Shown: piece by piece, positions 52,730 to 61,710 of the stretch
How positions within the stretch are numbered: position 1 is the stretch's first letter
Layout of the letters: each line of letters starts with the position of its first letter
DNA from: Enterococcus faecalis_A
GTDB lineage: Bacteria > Bacillota > Bacilli > Lactobacillales > Enterococcaceae
Direction: 5' to 3'
DNA length: 64,000 nt
Assembly (NCBI GenBank): GCA_051295955.1
Contig: JBPDWA010000001.1
Coordinates: 124,001 to 188,000 of the forward strand
The notes under the pieces: model-generated
Told to the model about the DNA's origin: nothing
Databases searched by the model: none
Seen by the model: the letters and a program-made list of their open reading frames with translations, nothing else
Program-made: the position numbers and the translations under genes

Positions 52730-53128
52730 TTGTTGACACTTTATACTTCCCCAAGTTGTACGTCATGTCGCAAAGCAAGAGCGTGGTTACAAGAACACGA
52801 GATTCCTTTCAAAGAACGGAATATTTTTTCTGAACCATTGAATATTTCCGAATTGAAAGCAATTTTAAGAATGACTGAGGACGGAACAGAAGAAATTATT
52901 TCAACTCGTTCAAAAGTCTTCCAAAAATTGAACATGAATCTTGACGAGCTTCCGTTGCAAGAGCTACTTGCACTAGTCCAAGAAAACCCAGGATTATTGC
53001 GTCGTCCGATTATGCTTGACGAAAAAAGACTTCAAGTCGGTTTTAATGAAGATGAAATTCGTCGGTTTTTACCAAGAGATGTTCGGCAGCTTGAATTGCG
53101 TCAAGCGCAATTGATGGCAGGATTATAA
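52730..53128 (+). CDS. spx: Spx, redox-sensing RNA polymerase-binding regulator
   Basis: 132 residues, ArsC-fold. The redox switch C-x2-C is in YTSPSCTSCRKAR; the RPIMLDEKRLQVGFNEDEIR segment is strictly typical. Spx binds the alpha subunit of RNA polymerase and activates thiol-stress genes; its level is set by ClpXP with the SpxH adaptor, encoded 4.6 kb downstream. TTG start with AAAGGAG upstream; a second TTG follows directly. Confidence 0.95.
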   Translation: MLTLYTSPSCTSCRKARAWLQEHEIPFKERNIFSEPLNISELKAILRMTEDGTEEIISTRSKVFQKLNMNLDELPLQELLALVQENPGLLRRPIMLDEKRLQVGFNEDEIRRFLPRDVRQLELRQAQLMAGL

Positions 53129-53215
53129 AATTAGAACAAAAAATAAAAAGTTAGAAACAATCAATTTGTAAGACTACTGTTCACACGGTGTCTTACACCA
53201 ATCGATCTCTTTATC

Positions 53216-53290
53216 GACCAAGAGAAAGCTGGGAGGAAAGCGCTTGCTATTGAGAAAACCAAGCCAAACGCTGCCAGCTTTTTCTTGGTC
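53216..53290 (+). terminator. Large hairpin downstream of spx
   Basis: GACCAAGAGAAAGCTGG pairs with CCAGCTTTTTCTTGGTC over 17 bp (one G-U), with a 41-nt loop that can pair inside through AGCG/CGCT. The T-run is within the right arm rather than after it, so it may be a terminator or a structured RNA. Confidence 0.45.
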
Positions 53291-53464
53291 TTTGTGCCGA
53301 AGTTTTAGCCTAACAGGTACAAATAAATCAGAACATATCTTTATCTTTTGTGATTTCTTTAAAATTAGTTCAGATACTTTTACATATAAGAAAAGTACGT
53401 TAAAATAGTAATAGAAGATGTCAAAGAATATTTTATTTCTGGCTTAATACGCTGGATTTTTCTC

Positions 53465-53492
53465 TTTACTTTTGATAAGATTCCGCTACAAT
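53465..53492 (+). promoter_or_regulatory. Probable promoter of mecA
   Basis: TTTACT (53465-53470), 16 bp, TACAAT (53487-53492), followed by a small AACC/GGTT hairpin. Confidence 0.5.
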
Positions 53493-53537
53493 GAACCTAA
53501 GAAGGTTCCTAATTGAAGCAAAGTGAGGTGTAGCTAT

Positions 53538-54185
53538 ATGGAAATGGAACATATTAATGAAAATACGATTCGGGTATTGATCGGTAATGAAGATTTAGCT
53601 GACAGAGGTATCACTTTTCTTGACTTACTGGGGAACCAAAAAGAGGTAGAAAATTTTTTTTACAGCATTCTTGAAGAAGTAGACGTTGAAGACGAATTTC
53701 AAGGCAGTGAAGCGGTGACCTTCCAAGTTTTACCTAAAAGCGATGGCTTAGAACTTTTTATCAGTAAAAACGTTGCAATAGATGATTTTGCATCAATTGA
53801 AGGGATGAATGAAACACCGCAGGACGTAAGCGATTTAATTCGCAAGCAAATAGAAGCTGACTACGGTGAAGCGATGACAGATGTTTCCGATGATTCTATA
53901 AAAAATATGATTTTTGAGCTAGAGCATTTTGACAATGTGATTCAATTGGCCGCTGAGGTTGATATCCAATCGATCCTTACCAGTCTTTATGAATACAATG
54001 GTCGTTATTACTTACAAGTACTTTTCCTATTAGATGAACTGGAAAAAGATCATGTAGAAAATGAAGTAGCTCAAATCCTTGAATTTGCTCAAACTACCAA
54101 CGTTAGCTTAGAAGCGTTGACTGAATACGGCAATCGGATTATGGAACGAAATGCTTTAGAACTAACTCGTTACTATTTCGGCTAA
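53538..54185 (+). CDS. mecA: MecA adaptor protein for ClpC
   Basis: 215 residues. N-terminal substrate-binding domain (MEMEHINENTIRVLIGNEDL), an acidic linker, and C-terminal ClpC-binding domain ending in ITEYG-type sequence (LTEYGNRI). It feeds proteins such as competence or sporulation regulators to ClpCP. GAGGTG lies eight bases before the ATG at 53538; the five extra codons from 53523 are rejected. Separated from coiA by a terminator. Confidence 0.93.
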   Translation: MEMEHINENTIRVLIGNEDLADRGITFLDLLGNQKEVENFFYSILEEVDVEDEFQGSEAVTFQVLPKSDGLELFISKNVAIDDFASIEGMNETPQDVSDLIRKQIEADYGEAMTDVSDDSIKNMIFELEHFDNVIQLAAEVDIQSILTSLYEYNGRYYLQVLFLLDELEKDHVENEVAQILEFAQTTNVSLEALTEYGNRIMERNALELTRYYFG

Positions 54186-54203
54186 ATTGCTAAGTTTACT
54201 ATT

Positions 54204-54242
54204 AAGTCCGGCTCGGGTTTGACTGAGTCCGGCTTTTTTTCA
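54204..54242 (+). terminator. Terminator of mecA
   Basis: AGTCCGG--CTC pairs with GAG-TCCGGCTT with a bulge, followed by a T-run; symmetry around CCGG makes the exact stem ambiguous. Confidence 0.7.
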
Positions 54243-54523
54243 TAGGGAAAAAAGTTAAGATACAAGACTGCTTGTTATTTCCTAGTTCCAAAATAAATGA
54301 AACAGCAAGCAGCACAAGTTTATAGAGAAAATGCTCTTTAGGAACTTTGTAGAGTTTATCATTAAGGGCATCACGAGTGGGTCTTCAGGCACATGCTCTC
54401 CCCACAGCCATATAAATATTAAGCATAAATTTCGATTTTGAGCTGGCGCTTTTTGATTATAAGCGTTTTTTTTGATGATTTTTCTTTTAAATGACGTACT
54501 TTAAAAGAGAAGGAGTGAAAAAA
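54243..54523. other. Gap between mecA and coiA
   Basis: About 280 bp, AT-rich, with no gene seen. Just upstream of coiA is AAAAGAGAAGGAG, its ribosome binding site. Confidence 0.45.
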
Positions 54524-55705
54524 ATGTTAACTGCCTATGACAAAAAACGGAGACAGCTGGTGTCGCTATTTGATCAGTCATTTGCAAACTTACAGCGGCT
54601 TAAAGCCAAAAAGTGGTTTTGTCCTGCCTGTCAACAACCGGTGATCTTGAAATTAGGCTCGTTGAAAATCCCACATTTTGCTCATTGCAAAGGGCAAAGC
54701 TGTAACTATGAAGCTGAAGCGGAAACGCCAGAACACCTTGCATTAAAGCGCTTATTTGCAAAATGGTGCCATAAAGAGAGTTTGCCTGTGGAAGTTGAAC
54801 CTTATTTGCCTAGTGTAAAACAGCGACCAGATTTACTACTTGGTCAGCTAGCGCTTGAAATTCAGTGCAGTCCTTTGTCTTTGAGGCGATTCAGGCAACG
54901 GACACAAGCGTATCATCAAGCCGGCTACCAAGTAATTTGGCTTTGTGGAGCGAAATTGTTTTCTGCTAAGCAGTTAACAGAATTGAATCGTCAGATGTGT
55001 TACTACTCAAGGCAGTTAGGTTTTTATTTATGGCAAGCGAATTGGCAGCAAGAGACATTAACACTTTTCTTTCATATTGAAGAGACACAAACACACCAGT
55101 TGTATGCTAGCCAAAAAACTTGGTCATTTTACCAAAATAGCTTAATGGAAGTCTTAAATTATCCTGAAAATAATCAATTATTCGTTCAGCGTAACTATTC
55201 ATTAGAAGTGCTGCTACAAGCGTATTACCATAAAATCCTGCAACAATTTAGTTATAAAAATAAATATTTAGGTGAAATTCAGTATTATTTATATCAGCAG
55301 CAGTATCATATCCTATACTTGCCTGAATGGTTTTATTATCCGGGGCTCCGTTTATTTCCCGTCAAGCATTCTGATCTTTACCTAAAGTTCAAAGTTTGGC
55401 AAAGCCTCAAGCAATTACCCTCAAAAACTCATTCAAAAGCAGCATTGATCCGTAGAATTAACAATTCGATTGCTCAAGAAGTTGACTCTTTGAGAAGTTA
55501 TCCCAACATTTCTATCTGCGATGTACTTCGTTATTGTACGCAATGTATTTTTATCTGGTTGCTTAACTGTCAAATTATCAGACCAGACAAGAATAATTAT
55601 CGAGTTGTTTTGCCTGAATGCTCGTCTCTTAGCCTAGCTTTTAGAAAATTACCGAAAAATCCTAAATTTTTAAACTTTATTTCAATCACTCCTGCCAAAC
55701 TATGA
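54524..55705 (+). CDS. coiA: Competence protein CoiA
   Basis: 393 residues. N-terminal zinc-type segment FCPACQQPV and HFAHCKGQSCNYEAE, then the nuclease-like core RPDLLL--LALEIQCSPLS, a PD-(D/E)xK arrangement. CoiA is needed for recombination of incoming DNA in competent streptococci; in enterococci it is usually present without proven competence. ATG at 54524 with AAGGAG upstream, preferred over the frame start at 54491. Confidence 0.9.
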   Translation: MLTAYDKKRRQLVSLFDQSFANLQRLKAKKWFCPACQQPVILKLGSLKIPHFAHCKGQSCNYEAEAETPEHLALKRLFAKWCHKESLPVEVEPYLPSVKQRPDLLLGQLALEIQCSPLSLRRFRQRTQAYHQAGYQVIWLCGAKLFSAKQLTELNRQMCYYSRQLGFYLWQANWQQETLTLFFHIEETQTHQLYASQKTWSFYQNSLMEVLNYPENNQLFVQRNYSLEVLLQAYYHKILQQFSYKNKYLGEIQYYLYQQQYHILYLPEWFYYPGLRLFPVKHSDLYLKFKVWQSLKQLPSKTHSKAALIRRINNSIAQEVDSLRSYPNISICDVLRYCTQCIFIWLLNCQIIRPDKNNYRVVLPECSSLSLAFRKLPKNPKFLNFISITPAKL

Positions 55706-55747
55706 TAAGATAATTAGTAACATTTTATAAAAAAAGGAGAGAATAAC

Positions 55748-57562
55748 ATGTCTGAAGCTCAAAAATTACCAGCTCGCAATGAAGTAGCCCCTGATTTAAC
55801 TTGGGATTTAACCAAAATTTTTCCTGATGAACAAGCCTTTCATACCGCTTATGAAACATTGACGGAACAATTAAAGCAAGCACCTATATTGAAAGGAACC
55901 TTAGGTAACAGTGCAGCGGCCTTTTTAAAGGGGATTAACTACTACTTGGACGTCTATCGCCAGGCAGAGATCATTTATGTTTATGCTCATTTGAAAAATG
56001 ATCAGGATACAACCAATACAACGTATCAGGCTTTATATGCTCGCGCAAATGCATTGATTGCCCAAGTTAGCGAAACAGTAGCATGGTTTGAACCTGAAAT
56101 TTTAACTTTAAGTGATGAACAAGTGTGGTCGTTTTTTGATGCAGAAGCAGACTTAGCAGTGTACCGTCATTTTATCGAAGATATTATGGATGGGCGCCCA
56201 CATGTTTTATCACAAGACCAAGAAGCTTTACTCGCTGGGGCTGGAGAGATTTTTGATGCACCTAGCAATACCTTTGCAGTCTTGAATAATGCTGATTTAG
56301 AGTTCCCGACTATTGAAGATGAACACGGGCAAACTGTACAATTATCCCATGGGCTTTACGGTCAATTGTTGGAGGGAACCGACCGTTCAGTTAGAGAAGC
56401 TGCTTTTAAAGGGCTGTATAAGGTATACAAACAATTTAGAAATACATTGGCATCAACACTTAGTGCGCATGTGAAGATGCATAACTATAAAGCCAAAATC
56501 AGAAATTATCCTTCAGCACGAGCAGCTTCTTTGGCGAATAATCACATTCCTGAAAGTGTCTACGATACGTTATTGGAAGTGGTAGCAGAGTATTTGCCGC
56601 TCTTGCATCGTTATGTAAGTTTACGAAAAAAATTATTAAACGTAAAAGAATTGCATATGTATGACATGTATACACCGATTTTAGGAGAGGCGTCCATTCG
56701 TTATTCCTATGAAGAAGCAAAGCAAAAAGCGCTGGAAGCTTTAAAACCAATGGGGGAAGATTATTTAAGCGTTGTTAAGCAAGCTTTTACCGACCGTTGG
56801 ATCGATGTAGTAGAAAATCAAGGCAAACGCAGTGGGGCTTATTCTTCTGGTTGTTACGATACAGCTCCTTATATCTTGCTTAATTGGCATGACAGTTTAG
56901 ACCAATTGTATACGTTGGTTCATGAAATGGGACATAGCGTTCATAGTTATTATACTCGCAAGAACCAGCCCTATGTTTATGGAGATTATTCTATTTTCTT
57001 AGCGGAAATTGCTTCAACGACTAACGAAAATATTTTGACGGAGTATTTATTACAGACAGAAAAAGATCCGAAAGTTCGGGCTTATATTTTAAATCATTAT
57101 TTAGATGGCTTTAAAGGAACGATTTTCCGACAAACACAGTTTGCTGAATTTGAACATTTTATTCACACGGAGGATGCAAAAGGAACACCTTTAACTAGTG
57201 AATTATTAAGCAACTACTATGGAAAACTTAACCAAAAATATTATGGATCAGAAGTGGCAGAAGATGAAGAGATTGCTTATGAATGGTCTAGAATTCCACA
57301 TTTCTATTATAATTATTATGTTTTCCAATATGCGACTGGTTTTTCTGCAGCTTCTGCTTTATCAAAACGAATTTTAACAAATGAAGAACATGCCTTAACT
57401 AGTTATTTAAATTTTCTAAAAGCCGGCAGCAGTGACTATCCAATTGAAGTGATGAAAAAAGCAGGTGTTGATATGACTAAACCTGATTATATTACTGATG
57501 CAATGAAGATTTTTGAAGCACGTTTGAATGAATTGGAAGCGTTGATTGCACAATTGAGTTAA
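55748..57562 (+). CDS. pepF: Oligoendopeptidase F
   Basis: 604 residues, M3-family zinc peptidase. HEMGHSVHSYY is the zinc motif, with Glu in FLAEIASTTNE. Begins SEAQKLPARNEVAPDLTWDLTKIFPDE, the usual PepF start. AAAGGAGAG upstream. The coiA-pepF pair matches the Bacillus/Streptococcus neighbourhood. A second family member is at 35147. Confidence 0.94.
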   Translation: MSEAQKLPARNEVAPDLTWDLTKIFPDEQAFHTAYETLTEQLKQAPILKGTLGNSAAAFLKGINYYLDVYRQAEIIYVYAHLKNDQDTTNTTYQALYARANALIAQVSETVAWFEPEILTLSDEQVWSFFDAEADLAVYRHFIEDIMDGRPHVLSQDQEALLAGAGEIFDAPSNTFAVLNNADLEFPTIEDEHGQTVQLSHGLYGQLLEGTDRSVREAAFKGLYKVYKQFRNTLASTLSAHVKMHNYKAKIRNYPSARAASLANNHIPESVYDTLLEVVAEYLPLLHRYVSLRKKLLNVKELHMYDMYTPILGEASIRYSYEEAKQKALEALKPMGEDYLSVVKQAFTDRWIDVVENQGKRSGAYSSGCYDTAPYILLNWHDSLDQLYTLVHEMGHSVHSYYTRKNQPYVYGDYSIFLAEIASTTNENILTEYLLQTEKDPKVRAYILNHYLDGFKGTIFRQTQFAEFEHFIHTEDAKGTPLTSELLSNYYGKLNQKYYGSEVAEDEEIAYEWSRIPHFYYNYYVFQYATGFSAASALSKRILTNEEHALTSYLNFLKAGSSDYPIEVMKKAGVDMTKPDYITDAMKIFEARLNELEALIAQLS

Positions 57563-57619
57563 TGGGAAACCAACTCTGAGTTTGATGAAAACTTTTCAAA
57601 TGAAAAAATATGCAGGAAA

Positions 57620-57662
57620 AAAACCTTTTAACAATCACTATTGATTGTCGAAAGGTTTTTTC
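57620..57662 (+). terminator. Terminator of pepF
   Basis: AAACCTTTT/AAAGGTTT arms with an inner ACAATCA/TGATTGT stem, followed by TTTTTT. Confidence 0.85.
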
Positions 57663-57695
57663 ATACTAGATTATAATTGTTCTTGAAAAAATTAT

Positions 57696-57727
57696 AAAAA
57701 CACACTTCAGAGATGGAGTGTGTTTTT
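57696..57727. terminator. Bidirectional terminator between pepF and spxH
   Basis: AAAAACACACT (57696-57706) and AGTGTGTTTTT (57717-57727), 10-nt loop; A and T runs in the arms serve both strands. Confidence 0.75.
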
Positions 57728-57757
57728 GCTTGCTCAATGGATAATGCTGGTAACTGT

Positions 57758-58408
57758 TTATAATAAATGTAGATGTCCTCTAAGCACGTGTTGTTCCTGG
57801 CGCCCGTTTAACTCTAAAGGATGTTTAAACTGGTAAAGGGTCTCTTCACTTGTTTGACATAGACGTTTGATTTCTTCCATAGAATCACAATCTTCTACTA
57901 AGACACCAAAATCACGCTCACATGCGTAATTATAAACAACTGCAGTTGGATGTTTTTCGATGCCCATTTCTCGAGCAATTTGCTGATCGGTTTGGAAAGA
58001 TTCTTTCACAAAAGCAGATTTGCGATCGGTACGGTACATGTCAATATCGCCGCCCGCTTCAATTAATAAGTCCTCTGCTAATTGAGGGGAATAACGGCGA
58101 CCTTCACAGGCGACAGCTTTTTGTAATCCGATTAAGAGACGACGGCCTTTCTTTTTACCTTGTAATTGAGCAGCTTTATAATCTAAAGAAGCAGAATAAA
58201 TATCTTCAAACAATTGATTTCTGCGTTCAATATCATGAATGGGGATATTATTTAGTTTCAGAAGAGTGTTGATTGTCTTCATGTTCAATAAAGGAATAAA
58301 TCGAAATTGAATCTTTTTATTTTCAGTTTCCACTAAATGTAAAATATTTTTTTCGATTTCCAGACAGACGCCACCTAAAGGATTGACGAACAGATAAATT
58401 TCAATCAT
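57758..58408 (-). CDS. spxH: SpxH/YjbH-type adaptor, DsbA-like
   Basis: 216 residues, DsbA-like thioredoxin fold. In place of a C-x2-C redox pair only one Cys remains (NPLGGVCLEIEKN), as in several relatives. YjbH/SpxH delivers Spx to ClpXP; spx lies 4.6 kb upstream, in line with this role. The rest, with KHPTAVVYNY (cis-Pro loop) and the long helical insert, fits the family. Minus strand, separate promoter. Confidence 0.85.
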   Translation of the reverse strand: MIEIYLFVNPLGGVCLEIEKNILHLVETENKKIQFRFIPLLNMKTINTLLKLNNIPIHDIERRNQLFEDIYSASLDYKAAQLQGKKKGRRLLIGLQKAVACEGRRYSPQLAEDLLIEAGGDIDMYRTDRKSAFVKESFQTDQQIAREMGIEKHPTAVVYNYACERDFGVLVEDCDSMEEIKRLCQTSEETLYQFKHPLELNGRQEQHVLRGHLHLL

Positions 58409-58528
58409 TCATACTTCCTCCAATTTAGCTCTTTTGTAAAATACTATTTCATAAAGTGAGACAATAAATTTACTTTAACAAAAAACGATGGAAAGTTAAA
58501 ATGCTTTGTTTTTTTTCTTAAGTTTTTC

Positions 58529-59104
58529 TTAAGCCAAAGTTTGAAACATGCGTTGAATTTTATTAGGGGCTGGTATTACGGGAATTGTTAGCCTTTCCAT
58601 CAGCATGTCAAAGGCAGCTTTTCCAGTGACTGCATCTGTGACTTCAAGTTCTAACTCGTAATCATGGTGATGATTATACCAATTTTCATCCAATGCTAAG
58701 ATCCCTGAAGGAATTGTTATTTCAGCACGACGTGTCGTCAGTGAACCAAAAACATGTAAACGGTTGGGATCAACTTCAATTTGGATGAGTTTTTCATAAA
58801 CTGGGCCACTAGTAGGCGCTGTATCCGTGTCAAGCCAGCGTTGTGCTGCATCAAGAGATAAGGAGTCATTGATTTCCAATAATCCTTCAGGTGCAGGAAT
58901 TTTCAATGTTACTTCCGCATGGTTTGAAAATGTACGAATTCTTAAGCCCATATTTTGTTTTTTTAATAGAAAATCAGAGGAATCGTAATAATAATTTTTT
59001 TGGTAAAAAAAGTGATCTTCGGTCAGTGCAAAAAATTGAGTTAAACGTTCAAAATCTTTTTGCACCACCAAAGTTTTAAATTCTATTTCCAAATGTTCAC
59101 TCAT
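58529..59104 (-). CDS. CYTH-domain protein (YjbK type)
   Basis: 191 residues. The CYTH signature ExExK is EIEFK in LEIEFKTLV at the start; the acidic and basic tunnel residues follow (NMGLRIR, EVTLKIP, YELELEV). Such enzymes act on triphosphates, often inorganic. It lies divergent to relQ, the same neighbourhood as in Bacillus (yjbK-yjbM). Confidence 0.9.
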   Translation of the reverse strand: MSEHLEIEFKTLVVQKDFERLTQFFALTEDHFFYQKNYYYDSSDFLLKKQNMGLRIRTFSNHAEVTLKIPAPEGLLEINDSLSLDAAQRWLDTDTAPTSGPVYEKLIQIEVDPNRLHVFGSLTTRRAEITIPSGILALDENWYNHHHDYELELEVTDAVTGKAAFDMLMERLTIPVIPAPNKIQRMFQTLA

Positions 59105-59295
59105 AGCTCGACTCTTTTCTTAATTTAATCTAATTTTTACATACTTGACACAGTTTCGTCAAGAAAAGTGACCTAAAATTGAAAAAAAATTTCACTTAAA
59201 ATGCTCCAGCTACAAATTATTAAAAAGCCCTATTTTTCCATAGATTGTGGTAAAATAGGCTGTGAATGAAAATCATAGAAATTGAGGGAACGCTT

Positions 59296-59979
59296 ATGGA
59301 AAGAGACTGGGAGCTTTTTCTAGCGCCGTATGAACAGGCGGTCGGAGAATTAAAAGTAAAACTAAGAGGAATTCGCAAGCAATTTCGTGAACAAAATAAA
59401 CATACACCGATTGAATTTGTAACTGGACGTGTAAAACCTGTTGATAGTATTCTGACTAAATCAGCGCTGCGTCATATTCCTTTAAACCGTTTAGAAGCGG
59501 AAATGCAAGATATTGCCGGTTTGCGGATTATGTGTCAATTTGTTGAAGATATTCATCAAGTAGTTAACATCATCCGTAATCGCAACGATTTAAAAATTAT
59601 TCAAGAACGTGATTACATTACGAATAAAAAAGAAAGTGGCTATCGTTCCTATCACTTAGTGATTGAATATCCAGTCCAATTGATTACTGGCGAAAAGAAA
59701 ATTTTAGCTGAAATTCAAATTCGGACTTTGGCTATGAACTTTTGGGCGACGATTGAGCATTCTTTAAATTATAAATATCAAGGTGTTTTTCCGGAAGAGA
59801 TGAAAGAGCGGTTGCAAAGAGCGGCCGAAGCGGCTTATCAGTTGGACGAAGAAATGTCGTTGATTCGTGAAGAAATTCAAGAAGCACAGCACTATTTCTC
59901 TTATGGCAGAGGCTTGTCGCCTGATGAGATTTACAGCCAAGTTAAGCTGGAAGAGCCCTCCGAAGAAGAAAAGGAGTAG
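59296..59979 (+). CDS. relQ: RelQ, small alarmone synthetase
   Basis: Makes (p)ppGpp from GTP/GDP and ATP without a hydrolase domain. 227 residues: the synthetase core with EFVTGRVKPVDSI, DIAGLRI, GYRSYHLV and AEIQIRTLAMNFWATIEH. ATG at 59296 has GAGGGA nine bases upstream; the frame extends to 59266 without a better site. nadK starts 4 bp downstream, so the alarmone enzyme and NAD kinase are cotranscribed. Confidence 0.94.
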   Translation: MERDWELFLAPYEQAVGELKVKLRGIRKQFREQNKHTPIEFVTGRVKPVDSILTKSALRHIPLNRLEAEMQDIAGLRIMCQFVEDIHQVVNIIRNRNDLKIIQERDYITNKKESGYRSYHLVIEYPVQLITGEKKILAEIQIRTLAMNFWATIEHSLNYKYQGVFPEEMKERLQRAAEAAYQLDEEMSLIREEIQEAQHYFSYGRGLSPDEIYSQVKLEEPSEEEKE

Positions 59980-59983
59980 CAGT

Positions 59984-60781
59984 ATGAAGGTTGCGATTGT
60001 CCACAATAGTGAAAATAAATCAAAGAAAGTAACAAAACAGTTAATGGCTTTATTAGAGCAAAGCAACATTCCCATTGATGAGCATTCGCCTGATTTGGTG
60101 ATTTCCGTTGGTGGGGATGGCACTTTGTTATCAGCTTTTCACCGTTTTAATCATCTGTTAGATCAGGTTCGTTTTTTAGGTGTGCATACGGGGCACTTAG
60201 GGTTTTACACGGATTGGCGGGATTACGAACTGAAAGAATTAGTGGAAAGTCTTTGTGTTCATCAAGAGCAGAGTATTAGTTATCCGTTGTTAGATGTCAT
60301 AATTTGTTTTCGCGATGGGAAGCCTGCAAAGCATTTATTGGCACTCAATGAATCGACCATCAAACGCGGCAATCGTACAATGGTAGCTGATGTGTATATC
60401 AAAGACGAGCTGTTTGAGCGTTTCCGGGGTGACGGGCTTTCGATTTCGACGCCGACTGGTTCCACTGCTTACAACAAAAGTATTGGCGGAGCAGTCCTGC
60501 ATCCCAGTATCAATGCTTTTCAATTAGCGGAAATTGCTTCTTTAAATAATCGTGTGTTCAGAACGTTAGGTTCACCCATTGTAATTGCTCATACTGAATG
60601 GTTGGAAATCAAATTACAGCAAAGCAACGATTATTTCGTAACGGTGGATCAGCTGGATATTTATCAAGACAATATTGATTCTGTTTGTTATCGGATTGCT
60701 GATGAACGGATTCATTTTGCCTCTTATCGACACATGCATTTTTGGCATCGCGTAAAGGATGCCTTTATTGGCGAGGATTAA
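59984..60781 (+). CDS. nadK: NAD kinase
   Basis: 265 residues, phosphorylates NAD to NADP. GGDGTLLSAF at 43-52, then GHLGFY, the RGDGLSISTPTGSTAY block. AAAAGGAG precedes ATG 59984; the 39 upstream codons of the open frame belong to the end of relQ. Overlaps or abuts the pseudouridine synthase gene. Confidence 0.95.
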   Translation: MKVAIVHNSENKSKKVTKQLMALLEQSNIPIDEHSPDLVISVGGDGTLLSAFHRFNHLLDQVRFLGVHTGHLGFYTDWRDYELKELVESLCVHQEQSISYPLLDVIICFRDGKPAKHLLALNESTIKRGNRTMVADVYIKDELFERFRGDGLSISTPTGSTAYNKSIGGAVLHPSINAFQLAEIASLNNRVFRTLGSPIVIAHTEWLEIKLQQSNDYFVTVDQLDIYQDNIDSVCYRIADERIHFASYRHMHFWHRVKDAFIGED

Positions 60782-60788
60782 ACAACGA

Positions 60789-61682
60789 ATGGAATTTCAA
60801 TGGACATATAGTAAAACAGAATCTCAACAAATCAAGTACTTTTTAAAAGAGCAAGGGATTTCAAAAGGCTTGTTGGCAAAGGTTAAATTTCAAGGTGGCA
60901 AAATTGAAGTCAATCAGCAGGTTCAAAACGTCTTGTTTCATTTGACCAAAGGCGATTGTGTTAAAATTACGATTCCTGATGAGGCAGGACATGAAACGCT
61001 TTTGGTAGATGCAACACCAATTGAAATTGTCTATGAAGATGAACATCTCTTAGTGGTGGAAAAGCCGGCGGGAGTGCCATCCATTCCTGCTCAATATCAT
61101 CCCAATGGCACGATGGCTAATAGGGTGAAAGCTTATTATCAGCAGCAAGGCTATGCTAATCAGGTAATTCACGTAGTTACCCGCTTAGATCGCGATACTT
61201 CCGGCTTAATGTTGTTTGCCAAACATGGCTTTGCTCATGCTCGTTTAGATCAGCAGTTGCGAAAAAAACAGGTTGAAAAGCTTTATCAAGCTTTGGTGGG
61301 AGGCGCTGTCGATAAGTTGATTGCTCACGGGCAAATCCAGCAGCCAATTGGACGTGATTTATCTTCTTTGTTAAAACGTCATGTAACAGCAGCAGGGTTA
61401 CCGGCGCATACAGAATACTGGTTACAACGACGAAGCCAACGCGTAGCATCTGTGAAAATTCGACTACACACAGGCAGAACCCATCAAATCCGAGTTCATT
61501 TTGAAGCGATTGGTTGTCCTTTACTGGGAGATGAAATGTATCATGGCGCTATGGATCAAGGAATAACAAGGCAGGCATTGCACTGTAGCCAACTATCTTT
61601 TCAGCATCCTTTTACCCAAAAGCTGCTGACGATTACTTCTCCGTTAGCAGCAGACATGCAAAAAATAGTTGGTACCATCTGA
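60789..61682 (+). CDS. RluA-family pseudouridine synthase
   Basis: 298 residues. N-terminal S4-like region, then catalytic VTRLDRDTSGLMLFAK, LYQALV and TGRTHQIRVHF. Modifies uridines in rRNA or tRNA; the target cannot be told. ATG at 60789 follows GAGGATTAA; an in-frame ATG at 60759 within nadK is less likely. Third gene of the relQ-nadK unit. Confidence 0.9.
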   Translation: MEFQWTYSKTESQQIKYFLKEQGISKGLLAKVKFQGGKIEVNQQVQNVLFHLTKGDCVKITIPDEAGHETLLVDATPIEIVYEDEHLLVVEKPAGVPSIPAQYHPNGTMANRVKAYYQQQGYANQVIHVVTRLDRDTSGLMLFAKHGFAHARLDQQLRKKQVEKLYQALVGGAVDKLIAHGQIQQPIGRDLSSLLKRHVTAAGLPAHTEYWLQRRSQRVASVKIRLHTGRTHQIRVHFEAIGCPLLGDEMYHGAMDQGITRQALHCSQLSFQHPFTQKLLTITSPLAADMQKIVGTI

Positions 61683-61710
61683 AGAGTGAAATGGAGAGGA
61701 GAAGTGAGCG

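Larger units (their letters stand above)
53129..53537. other. Structured gap between spx and mecA
   Basis: 409 bp without genes. It holds an 8-bp hairpin (53167-53174 with 53190-53197) and a 17-bp near-perfect hairpin (53216-53232 with 53274-53290), then the mecA promoter. See findings. Confidence 0.5.
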
